Assembly: GCF_002026305.1 (NCBI RefSeq)
Contig: NZ_MVAB01000001.1
Location: 2,184,001 to 2,248,000 of the forward strand
DNA length: 64,000 nucleotides
Reading direction: 5' to 3'
Origin: Vagococcus martis
GTDB taxonomy: Bacteria; Bacillota; Bacilli; Lactobacillales; Vagococcaceae
A model generated the notes under the pieces. That model was not told the DNA's origin. It was given only the letters and a program-made list of their open reading frames with translations, and made no database searches. The position numbers and the translations under genes were made by a program. Below are positions 28,729-36,539 of the stretch, in pieces; position 1 is the stretch's first letter; the number at the start of each line of letters is the position of its first letter.

Positions 28729-30357
28729 TTAAGGTTCAGTTAGCTCCAAAGCTAAACGTAACTTAAAGCTATTTTCAGGAGTATCAATTTTACAATCAAG
28801 AAGTTCTTCAATGTTGTCAATACGATATTTTACTGTGTTTCTATGGATAAATAACTCGTTGGCAGTTTTTGTAATTTCACATTGATTATCAAGGAATGTC
28901 TTTAGTGTTTTTCTTAATTCGATATCCATTTCACTTTGCGGATAACTTAGTATTTTTAAACAATCTTGACTGAAATATTTTGCTTCTTCTTTTTCTATAT
29001 TTTCTAGTAAACGTGTGATTCCTTTGGGTTTGTATACGGAAACAATTTCTTTATTATTAAATTCGGTTCGCTCTTTGTCAATGATTTTTGCTTCATTTAA
29101 TGATTTTGCTAGGTAATCAAGGTGTGAATACGGTTGTCCACAACTGAATAATACGTTTATAGGTAGTTTTTTTTGAATTAAATGATTAAGCGTTTCTAAT
29201 TTTTCTTTTAAATCAGATGAACTGATTTCTTTTTGCAATAAGATAATACTATTATTGATTATTTTATCTAGAAAGACTACAGAACCTGGTAGTTCTTTTA
29301 CCATATGAGTATCTAACCACTCATAAGTTAATTTTAATTTTTCTTCGTATCGTCTAGACGTATAGACCATGCTAGATGTTTCTTGGACGCGAACGTAAAC
29401 CATTTGGTAGAAAGAAGATAATTTTATACCAAAATTGGATTCATATTTGAACCACTCTTTTTCATTAAATAAGCTTCTTTCTTGTCTATCGATGAGTGTT
29501 GAGAGGTAGTCACTTTTTCTAAGCTTGTTGACTTCATATAGCTTATCATTTTTTAAAATAGTAAAACTTAATACCATTAGGCCTTGGTCAATAGCAAATT
29601 CCGTTACAGGGTATAAAATATTTTTTGGAAACAAAATAACTAAATAGTATGGAAAATAAGTGTGACTTTTTATTGGATACACCGCGATATCAAGTTGATT
29701 AATATTTGGAGTATTAATAATAATCGTCGCATTTTTATCGCTTTGAAAGGCATCTTTTTCTGATAGGATATTAATGATGTCTTCAGGAGAATCATGTAAT
29801 TTATTCCAATTATCAGAAATGGCAATGTTTTCTTTAAAAGGATTTAATAGCATAATCGGTGTATTTGTTAGTTCACCAAATTCTTTTATAATGCGTTGTA
29901 ATGTCGCGTCATTTAGGAATAAAGTAGAGAATTTACGTTGTATATCAAGAGCATATGCAATTTCGGCTTCTTTTGTTTCACTTAGATAACTCATTATTTC
30001 CTTTAATATCGTCCCTAAAGGCTTTGTTGAGGGACATTGTAATATTGGAACGTCGCGCGTATTAGCATAATCGATGATATCTTGAGGTATGCTATCTAAA
30101 AACCGCCCTACTTTAATACATAAGCCAGCACATTGTATAATGGAAAGAGAATCTATCAATTGATACATTTCATTTTCTTTATCTTTATAATACATACCAG
30201 TAGTTAAAATTAATGTTTGACTAGAAATATAGTTTGCTATATCAGGTGTTTCTGTTATTTCAACATTATTAATCCCTTTTTTTAAATTGGTCTTTTTAGT
30301 TAATAAAATTAAATCATTAAACCGTGGAACAGATAGAACTTGTTCTAGTGTTTTCAT
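28729..30357 (-). CDS. pucR: PucR-family transcriptional regulator
   Basis: This is the regulator of purine/allantoin catabolism; B. subtilis PucR senses allantoate, allantoin or urate and activates the puc genes. The 542-residue protein has the N-terminal purine-catabolism domain (TLEQVLSVPRFNDLILL, residues 2-120), a central GAF/CdaR-like region, and a C-terminal PucR helix-turn-helix (LKTFLDNQCEITKTANELF, then HRNTVKYRIDNIEELL). The start after GGGAGGT is chosen; the frame runs 39 codons further upstream without a ribosome site. It is divergent from pucG across a 159-base region carrying direct repeats. Confidence 0.93.
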   Translation of the reverse strand: MKTLEQVLSVPRFNDLILLTKKTNLKKGINNVEITETPDIANYISSQTLILTTGMYYKDKENEMYQLIDSLSIIQCAGLCIKVGRFLDSIPQDIIDYANTRDVPILQCPSTKPLGTILKEIMSYLSETKEAEIAYALDIQRKFSTLFLNDATLQRIIKEFGELTNTPIMLLNPFKENIAISDNWNKLHDSPEDIINILSEKDAFQSDKNATIIINTPNINQLDIAVYPIKSHTYFPYYLVILFPKNILYPVTEFAIDQGLMVLSFTILKNDKLYEVNKLRKSDYLSTLIDRQERSLFNEKEWFKYESNFGIKLSSFYQMVYVRVQETSSMVYTSRRYEEKLKLTYEWLDTHMVKELPGSVVFLDKIINNSIILLQKEISSSDLKEKLETLNHLIQKKLPINVLFSCGQPYSHLDYLAKSLNEAKIIDKERTEFNNKEIVSVYKPKGITRLLENIEKEEAKYFSQDCLKILSYPQSEMDIELRKTLKTFLDNQCEITKTANELFIHRNTVKYRIDNIEELLDCKIDTPENSFKLRLALELTEP

Positions 30358-30418
30358 AAACTGTACCTCCCAATAGCTATTATAGAGAGTTTTATATAAA
30401 AAAAAAAGAAAAAGTCTA

Positions 30419-30470
30419 TTTTTGTGCATTTCGTATAACGTATATTTTATTTTGTGCATAATGTATAATG
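30419..30470. repeat. Two direct repeats in the pucR-pucG intergenic region
   Basis: TTTGTGCATTTCGTATAACG (30421-30440) and TTTGTGCATAATGTATAATG (30451-30470) match at 15 of 20 positions and start exactly 30 bases apart, about three helical turns. The second includes a TATAAT suited to be the pucG -10. They are candidate binding sites for PucR. Confidence 0.6.
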
Positions 30471-30516
30471 GCATTGTGGTAGCAATAGTTCATAATAAAA
30501 TAAAGGAGAGATAATT

Positions 30517-31734
30517 ATGAGACAACCATTAAATCATCCAATGAGAACCATTATGACACCAGGACCTGTAGAGGCTTATCCATCTGTTTTAAGAACAATG
30601 GCAACGCCGATTTTAGGTCAATTTGATCCTGCTTTTGTAGCAATTATGAATGAAGTCAAAGATATGATTAGAGAGACATTTCAAACCACAAATGAAGAGG
30701 CTTTTGTGGTGGATGGGACAAGTCGTTCTGGCATAGAAGCAGCATTGATTTCGCTAATTAGCCCAGGTGATAAGGTATTGGTACCAGCATACGGACGTTT
30801 TGCTTATTTATTAGTCGAAATCTGTGAAAGAGCACAAGCTGACGTTGTGATTCTTGAAAAATCATGGGACGGCGTTTTTTCAGAAGAAGAAATAATTGAA
30901 GCAGTTAAAGAACATCAACCAAAAATTTTAGCTATGATTCATGGAGAAACAGCTAACGGTCAAATGCAGCCTTTAAGTAAAATTGGCGAGTATTGCCAGA
31001 ACAATAATGTCTTTTTCGTAGTAGACGTTGTAGCGACTTATAGTGGTGTGGAGATAAAAGTTGATGACTGGGGTATTGATATGGCCATTGCTGGAACACA
31101 AAAATGTCTAAGTGTGCCATCTGGTTTATCACTTATCACCTATAGTGACCGAGTGAAAAAGGAAATTAATAAACGCTATCAAAAAGAGCTTGGTTTAGGA
31201 GATGATTGCAGAAATGATAATCCAATCTCAAGTAATTACCTTGATTTAACTCAGCTTCAAAGATATTGGAATAAGGACCGAATCAATCATCATACGGAGG
31301 CTACTAGTATGATTTATGCACTGCATGAAGGATTACGTCTATATTGTAATGAAGGATTAAGAGAACGAGCTAGACGTCATGAAATTCATGATAGAGCAAT
31401 TGTTGAAGGTATTAAAGCAATGGGGCTTGAGTTATATGGTGATGAAGCAACTAAAATGCCAACGGTAACACCTGTCATCATTCCAGAAGGAGTAGATGGT
31501 GAGTCTGTGAGACAAATGATGTTAGATGATTTTGGTATTGAAATTGCCTCTTCATTTGGTCCATTAGCGGGTAAAGTATGGCGAATTGGAAACATGGGAT
31601 TTAGTAGCCGAAAAGAAAATGTCTTACAAGTTTTAACAGCATTAGAAGCAGCATTAATTCATCATAATGTATCGATTAATCAGGGTGTAGCTGCTCAAAA
31701 AGCATTAAATATTTATCATGAATTAGGAATTTAA
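30517..31734 (+). CDS. pucG: (S)-ureidoglycine-glyoxylate aminotransferase
   Basis: This is a class V, PLP-dependent aminotransferase. In B. subtilis, PucG transfers the amino group of (S)-ureidoglycine to glyoxylate, giving oxalurate and glycine. The 405-residue protein starts with the TPGPVEAYPSVL substrate-loop segment, has the family block MIHGETANGQMQP near residue 145, and the PLP lysine in AGTQKCLS near 200. Alanine/serine-glyoxylate aminotransferases are the alternative, but the cluster supports PucG. It is divergent from pucR with its own terminator. Its product oxalurate is the substrate of the FdrA/YlbE/YlbF complex. Confidence 0.92.
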   Translation: MRQPLNHPMRTIMTPGPVEAYPSVLRTMATPILGQFDPAFVAIMNEVKDMIRETFQTTNEEAFVVDGTSRSGIEAALISLISPGDKVLVPAYGRFAYLLVEICERAQADVVILEKSWDGVFSEEEIIEAVKEHQPKILAMIHGETANGQMQPLSKIGEYCQNNNVFFVVDVVATYSGVEIKVDDWGIDMAIAGTQKCLSVPSGLSLITYSDRVKKEINKRYQKELGLGDDCRNDNPISSNYLDLTQLQRYWNKDRINHHTEATSMIYALHEGLRLYCNEGLRERARRHEIHDRAIVEGIKAMGLELYGDEATKMPTVTPVIIPEGVDGESVRQMMLDDFGIEIASSFGPLAGKVWRIGNMGFSSRKENVLQVLTALEAALIHHNVSINQGVAAQKALNIYHELGI

Positions 31735-31741
31735 CAGTTTG

Positions 31742-31776
31742 ACTCTTTATCACAAAAATGTGGTAAAGAGTTTTTT
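31742..31776 (+). terminator. Terminator after pucG
   Basis: A perfect 13-bp stem (ACTCTTTATCACA / TGTGGTAAAGAGT) is followed by T6. Confidence 0.9.
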
Positions 31777-31893
31777 ATATAAAAAGTATGATTAACATGA
31801 TGTTTTGGTAAATATTTTAAGTAAAAACAATGTCTGTTGATTTTTAACTATGTTATAATGACTAGGTTAAAAAATTTTTGAGGAGTTTTAATT

Positions 31894-32472
31894 ATGAAAA
31901 AGTTAAAAGTACAAGATTTAATATCGATAGGGATATATGCGACAGTTTATTTTTTTACGGTCTTTATCGCCACTATGTTAATGAGGTTTACTGTGCCTGT
32001 GTTTCATAGTCTATTAGTTCCTAGTATGTCAGCATTAATATCTGGTACTCTATATATTATAGTTGCAAATAAAGTTCCTAAATTTGGCGCTATTACATTA
32101 GTTGGATCGGTCATGGCGGTCTTTTTCTTTGCTTTCGGGTATTTTCCGTTGGCTTTTTTACCAAGTTTTCTTTTTCCATTATTGGCTGATTTTGTGCAAA
32201 CTAAAACAAAGATTTCAGACAGTCTAAAACTAATGGTTAGTTATACAATTTTTAGTTTTGGCTTAACAGGTCCAATTTTGCCATTATGGTTTATGAAAGA
32301 TGCTTATAGCGAGTCTTTATTAAATAAAGGAAAAGACATGAGTTATGTGAATAGTGTATTCGAAGGTGTAAGTACTGCAAGTTTCTTTGTCTCAATGCTT
32401 TTAGTTATTATTACTAGTATAATAGGTTTGAAAATCGGGAAAATTATTTATACGAAACACTTTGCTAAGTAA
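31894..32472 (+). CDS. ECF transporter S component, MptD/Trep_Strep type
   Basis: This is a 192-residue, strongly hydrophobic protein with five or six membrane segments, resembling the MptD (Trep_Strep) family of putative ECF substrate-binding subunits. A GGAG ribosome site is present and an extended -10 (TGTTATAAT) lies near 31851-31859. It is followed within about 20 bases by the T subunit, then the ATPase, making a complete group I (dedicated) ECF transporter. The substrate is not known for most MptD-type modules and cannot be told here. Confidence 0.8.
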   Translation: MKKLKVQDLISIGIYATVYFFTVFIATMLMRFTVPVFHSLLVPSMSALISGTLYIIVANKVPKFGAITLVGSVMAVFFFAFGYFPLAFLPSFLFPLLADFVQTKTKISDSLKLMVSYTIFSFGLTGPILPLWFMKDAYSESLLNKGKDMSYVNSVFEGVSTASFFVSMLLVIITSIIGLKIGKIIYTKHFAK

Positions 32473-32493
32473 AAAATAAACGAGAGGGGTGAG

Positions 32494-33201
32494 TTGGCTT
32501 TGGAAAATAGATATGTCACGTTTGATCCAAGGAGTAAACTAGTTACAGTCCTTTTTGCTAGTGTGTTACTAATTTCTCGTGCCAATCCATCCATGGAGTT
32601 TGTTTTTATAGTATTTATTACATTTTTGTTAAGTATTAGTGGCTCGTTTAAAAAAGGCTTTATAATATTAATTAGTTATGTGTTCCTAAACTTTTTAACA
32701 ATGACAGTGTTTCATGAGATAACTGGTATTATAACAGCGATTGTGTCATTTGTCTTAGTGGTATATAAAAGTTTACTCCCACCCATAGCAGCAGGGATAT
32801 TTGCGACACAACATACTTCTGTGGGCGAATGGGTTTCGGCGATGAAAAAATGGCACATTCCAAACTTTCTTGTTATTCCTTTTATTGTTATTTGTCGTTT
32901 TTTTCCGACACTTCGTTCTGACGTGAAGTCGATTCGTCAAGCTATGAAGTTTAGAGGAATTGACTTATCTGTTTCAGAAGTGATACGTCATCCTATTCAA
33001 GCCATGGAGTATTTTTTAGTCCCTATTTTAAAGCAAGTGGAGTATACCGCTCAAGAATTATCTGCAGCTGCACTTGTGAGGGGATTAGGTTTTGAAGGGA
33101 AACATACAAGTGTTATTCCGATTAAATTAAAAATACAAGACTATTTACTACTTGCTAGTTTGTTGGTATTGTTATTAGTTGAGGGTGGTGGTGTTTTTTG
33201 A
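32494..33201 (+). CDS. ECF transporter T component (EcfT-like)
   Basis: This is a 235-residue transmembrane coupling protein of the CbiQ/EcfT family. It has four to six membrane helices and, in the C-terminal cytoplasmic helices, the coupling motifs QAMKFRGIDL and SAAALVRGLGFEGK (family pattern ARG). TTG 32494 lies after GAGGGGTGAG and is the preferred start; TTG 32500 is possible. The stop TGA overlaps the TTG start of the ATPase gene by four bases, so the products are made together. Confidence 0.83.
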   Translation: MALENRYVTFDPRSKLVTVLFASVLLISRANPSMEFVFIVFITFLLSISGSFKKGFIILISYVFLNFLTMTVFHEITGIITAIVSFVLVVYKSLLPPIAAGIFATQHTSVGEWVSAMKKWHIPNFLVIPFIVICRFFPTLRSDVKSIRQAMKFRGIDLSVSEVIRHPIQAMEYFLVPILKQVEYTAQELSAAALVRGLGFEGKHTSVIPIKLKIQDYLLLASLLVLLLVEGGGVF

Positions 33202-34598
33202 TTCAACTCAATCAGGTAACACTTATAAGAGATGAAAAAAAAGTATTGGATAATATCAATTTAACCGTAAGATCCGGAGAGTTAGTTGTGTTGACAGGTG
33301 AAAGTGGCAGTGGAAAAAGCTCTCTAATTAGTGTATTAAATGGTTTGATCCCTGAATTGTATGACGGAGAGATATTTGGTCAGTTAACAGTGTTGGATAC
33401 CCCACTTCCGCCTATTGACTTTAATAAATACGTTAAAGACATAGGTGTTGTATTTCAAAATCCTAAAACGCAATTTTTTACGACGTCAGTATTAAGTGAG
33501 TTAGCTTTCTCCATGGAAAATTACGGATTTTCTGCAGAGGATATAAATACAAGAATGAACGATGTTATCGAATTATTTCATTTAGAAGACTTGATTGGTA
33601 AAAAAGTAACAGAGTTATCTGGCGGACAAAAACAACGCATCGCATTTGCATCTGCCTGTATGTTACCGCATCGTTTGTTTTTATTTGATGAACCATCTAG
33701 TAACCTGGATTATGTAACAATCAAACAATTATCAGATTATATTAAGTTATTAAAACAGCGTGGTTGTACGTTGATTATATCTGAACACAGGTTATTTTAC
33801 CTATCTGAACTGGCAGATCGATATGTTATCTTAAAAAATGGCAAACTGACCTATGACTTACCAGCTGCTCAATTTAAGGCACAATTTCCGATAATTCAAG
33901 AAGAGATGGGATTAAGGAGTTTGCAAGAACCAAAATTATTGAAATCATTTGTTGAAAAGACAGAGCCAGATGACGTCAGTCGAGTACTTCAAATTAAGGA
34001 TTTAACTTATCAGTACAGTGATCGAAAATCAGTTCTTAATATTCCATCTCTTGATATTTCTATAGATAACATAGTTGGATTAGTTGGACAAAATGGTTCT
34101 GGAAAAACAACCTTTGTACAATTGTTATCAGGTTTACTTACAGATAAAAGTCACAGTTTTTCTATTATGGGAGCCAACTTGTCTGCTAAAGAGCGTATTG
34201 CGCGGAGTTTTATAGTGATGCAAGATGTTAATCTCCAATTATTTTTTGAAACAGTCGAAAAAGAGTTGCTAGTACAATCAAAAAGAACAGAATTATTTGA
34301 TGATGTAGTGGATGATCTTAATTTAAGAGGGTTATTAAGTAGTCATCCACAAAATCTTTCTGGTGGAGAAAAACAACGAGTAGCCATTGCTAGTGCCATA
34401 CTATCTGGAAAAGAGTGGTTGATTTTAGATGAACCAACAAGTGGTTTGGATTATCAAAATATGTTAGCAGTTAGTAAGCTACTAAAAAAGGCTCAATCAC
34501 TTGGTTTGTTTGTCCTAGTAATTAGTCATGACAATGAATTGCTCTCACAAACAGCATCATGTATTTTGAAAATGGATAACGGTCGGTTTATAAGCTAA
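33198..34598 (+). CDS. ECF transporter double ATPase (fused EcfA-EcfA')
   Basis: This 466-residue protein holds two complete ABC domains. Domain 1 has [17 protein letters not shown] and FDEPSSNLD; domain 2 has GQNGSGKTT, LSGGEKQR and LDEPTSGLD. A fused pair is typical for dedicated (group I) ECF transporters such as YkoD, whereas the general energizing module uses separate EcfA1 and EcfA2. The TTG start overlaps the T-component stop. It completes an S-T-AA operon directly downstream of the allantoin cluster. Confidence 0.87.
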   Translation: MIQLNQVTLIRDEKKVLDNINLTVRSGELVVLTGESGSGKSSLISVLNGLIPELYDGEIFGQLTVLDTPLPPIDFNKYVKDIGVVFQNPKTQFFTTSVLSELAFSMENYGFSAEDINTRMNDVIELFHLEDLIGKKVTELSGGQKQRIAFASACMLPHRLFLFDEPSSNLDYVTIKQLSDYIKLLKQRGCTLIISEHRLFYLSELADRYVILKNGKLTYDLPAAQFKAQFPIIQEEMGLRSLQEPKLLKSFVEKTEPDDVSRVLQIKDLTYQYSDRKSVLNIPSLDISIDNIVGLVGQNGSGKTTFVQLLSGLLTDKSHSFSIMGANLSAKERIARSFIVMQDVNLQLFFETVEKELLVQSKRTELFDDVVDDLNLRGLLSSHPQNLSGGEKQRVAIASAILSGKEWLILDEPTSGLDYQNMLAVSKLLKKAQSLGLFVLVISHDNELLSQTASCILKMDNGRFIS

Positions 34599-34685
34599 TT
34601 TAATAATCGTTTTTTTGAAAGGAGTGTACTCATTGTTAAGTATGACAGTTTTTTTCTATGTCATTTTTTTGATCGTCCCTTTGAT

Positions 34686-35699
34686 ATGTTTTTTTATTTA
34701 AATTATTTTCGCCCAACAAGTTTATGGAATGGTTTTTTCTTTCTTGTATCTGCAGCGACCTTATATTCTCTATTTATTTTATTAATAGAAAAAACAAATC
34801 AAAGCCTTGCTTTAGTTTTTTTAATTCCAGCTATATTGGTTATGGTATTTCTAAGTGTACTAGGTTTGAGTACTAGTATAGTCGGGTTATTTTGGAATGA
34901 AAAAATTCTTTTACAAAGAGAGGGGAAATCATTAAGTAATTTGGTTCCTTTAATTGTTGCGTTATGTTTATTAGGGATTCAGGTTCTAATAATTATTGTC
35001 ACATTTTATTCGCAAAATGTATTTTTGACAACTTTGTTAGGTTTTACTACAGCTACGTTATCGTATTTAATCTTTTTATTTATTATGTATGCAACAACAG
35101 CTGTTTTATATAATCATTTTCCTATTTGGAAGAAAGTAGATTATATTATTATTTTAGGAGCTGGATTGATTGATGGTGAGCGTGTGACACCATTGTTAGC
35201 GAGTCGGATTGACCGAGGTGTTAGATTATACTTAAAACAAAAGAGAAATTTAGGTCATAAACCAACGATTATTTTATCAGGCGGTCAAGGAAAAGATGAA
35301 AAAATATCAGAAGCACAAGCAATGAGTCATTACTTAGATTCTTTACCTGTGGTTATTGAAAAAGTATATCTTGAAGAACAATCAACCAATACCAAAGAAA
35401 ATATTCTGTTTTCAGAAAAATTGGCTAGTGTTGTGGATGGTATTAATGATTTTAAAGATAAAAATATTGTGATTGCGACTAATAATTATCATCTCTTAAG
35501 AGCTGGTAAAATAGCATCACGTTTAGGTATTCATGCGAGAGGTGTTGGATCTAAAACTAAGTTGTATTATTTACCGACAGCTTTTATTCGTGAATATGTT
35601 GGTTATCTTGTGATGACAAAGAAAAAACATTTTTTATTTATTGGATTCTTTTTTATAAGTGCATTGATTCGACTATTTGGTCACGTTATTGGTGGATAA
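34686..35699 (+). CDS. DUF218 (YdcF-like) membrane protein, 5' end probably frameshifted
   Basis: This is a 337-residue protein with about four N-terminal membrane helices and a C-terminal DUF218 domain: IIILGAGLIDGERVTPLLASR, ILSGGQGKDE, STNTKENI and ATNNYHLLRAGKIA, then a last membrane helix. DUF218 proteins (SanA, YdcF) act at the envelope; no reaction is certain. ATG 34686 has no ribosome site. AAAGGAG at about 34617 precedes a TTG at 34633 whose frame encodes a good membrane helix for 19 codons and then hits TAA. One extra T in the T7 run 34689-34695 would fuse the two frames into a 355-residue protein. See findings. Confidence 0.75.
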   Translation: MFFYLNYFRPTSLWNGFFFLVSAATLYSLFILLIEKTNQSLALVFLIPAILVMVFLSVLGLSTSIVGLFWNEKILLQREGKSLSNLVPLIVALCLLGIQVLIIIVTFYSQNVFLTTLLGFTTATLSYLIFLFIMYATTAVLYNHFPIWKKVDYIIILGAGLIDGERVTPLLASRIDRGVRLYLKQKRNLGHKPTIILSGGQGKDEKISEAQAMSHYLDSLPVVIEKVYLEEQSTNTKENILFSEKLASVVDGINDFKDKNIVIATNNYHLLRAGKIASRLGIHARGVGSKTKLYYLPTAFIREYVGYLVMTKKKHFLFIGFFFISALIRLFGHVIGG

Positions 35700-35711
35700 T
35701 TAAATGGTATG

Positions 35712-35754
35712 AAAAACGTAACAATTGGAGTTATCCTATTGTTACGTTTTTTTT
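35712..35754 (+). terminator. Terminator after DUF218 gene
   Basis: The perfect stem AAAAACGTAACAAT / ATTGTTACGTTTT is followed by an uninterrupted T-run. Confidence 0.92.
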
Positions 35755-35886
35755 AAAATAAGTTTTAATTCATAACAAGTGCTAAGTATTATGTCATAAA
35801 TAGGTACTATGATACTATTTTTTTATTAAAATATATCGTTTTATGAAGTATGGTATACTAGTCAGTATAGAAGGGAATGATTTTAT

Positions 35887-36105
35887 TTGTCTAATATATT
35901 AGTTTCTATAGGTTCAACGATTGAAAGCTCAACTGTCCATCATAAAAAGGTAGCAGGAACAGTAGAGTTGATTTTAAAGCACACTGTATTAATACGAGAT
36001 GAATTTGATGAAACCCATTTAGTACTGATTGAAACGCTCGCGAAACACGGTCTTGAGGTGGATGAGGAAACCTATATATATAAAAGTAGATATAGTAGAA
36101 GATAA
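35887..36105 (+). CDS. Small conserved-looking protein of unknown function (72 aa)
   Basis: I do not recognise this gene. It encodes 72 residues, starting at TTG 35887 ten bases after AAGGGAA, with an extended -10 (TGGTATACT, about 35851-35859) upstream, so it is well equipped for expression. The sequence has a beta-rich N-terminal half with VHHKKVAGTVELILKHT, an acidic middle and a basic end KSRYSRR. No membrane segment or known motif is seen. It is monocistronic and convergent with the next small gene. Confidence 0.6.
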   Translation: MSNILVSIGSTIESSTVHHKKVAGTVELILKHTVLIRDEFDETHLVLIETLAKHGLEVDEETYIYKSRYSRR

Positions 36106-36140
36106 TCGTGATTTGTAGTCCTTTCATGATGAAAATGCAT

Positions 36141-36187
36141 AAAAAAATAAGCATCTACCATTAATCTAAAGTTAAAAGGTAAATGCT
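36141..36187 (-). terminator. Terminator for the minus-strand 49-aa gene
   Basis: A 10-bp stem with one mismatch (36150-36159 with 36178-36187) is followed on the minus strand by TT and T7 (36141-36149). It lies about 40 bases past the stop of the 49-residue gene. Confidence 0.6.
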
Positions 36188-36228
36188 CTTTCAGTACGAA
36201 CTGGTTTCATCCATTAGGTCGTTACTCC

Positions 36229-36378
36229 TTATGCAATTTTTTGTAATTCATGTACTGCGTTTTGAATAGTAGTACCTGTTGCCACTTTTGATTCATCATC
36301 TTTAAGAAAAACGATAAATAAATTTAAGTCAGTATCTAGTGTTACACGGTACTCTATTGTTGTGTTATTGAATGTCAT
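36229..36378 (-). CDS. Small protein of unknown function (49 aa)
   Basis: I do not recognise this family. The 49-residue protein reads as a short beta-rich domain (NNTTIEYRVTLDTDLNLFIV) followed by a helix (IQNAVHELQKIA). AAAGGAG is placed before ATG 36378, and a strong promoter lies at 36446-36474, giving a leader of about 65 bases with two ATAACGAAA repeats (36401-36409 and 36426-36434). A terminator follows. The sense signals make it very likely a real gene. It might be a small regulator, but no evidence identifies it. Confidence 0.65.
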   Translation of the reverse strand: MTFNNTTIEYRVTLDTDLNLFIVFLKDDESKVATGTTIQNAVHELQKIA

Positions 36379-36445
36379 ATAGCATTCTCCTTTCTTATGT
36401 ATAACGAAAGGCAACTAAAACGTTCATAACGAAATTCCATTACTA

Positions 36446-36489
36446 ATTATAGCATTTAAAAAATATATATGCAAATGAAATTTCATTTG
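36446..36489 (-). promoter_or_regulatory. Promoter with adjacent 18-bp palindrome for the 49-aa gene
   Basis: On the minus strand TTGCAT (36474-36469), a 17-base spacer ending in TG plus one base, and TATAAT (36451-36446) form a near-consensus extended promoter. A perfect palindrome CAAATGAAATTTCATTTG (36472-36489) overlaps the -35, suggesting an operator. Confidence 0.65.
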
Positions 36490-36504
36490 GTTAGTAAAAT
36501 AATA

Positions 36505-36536
36505 GAAGCACTAATGAAATGACTCATCAGTGCTTC
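36505..36536 (-). terminator. Terminator after yidC
   Basis: A 12-bp stem (GAAGCACTGATGA arm with TTCATTAGTGCTTC arm on the minus strand) is followed by a short T-rich run. It sits just past the yidC stop. Confidence 0.75.
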
Positions 36537-36539
36537 CTA

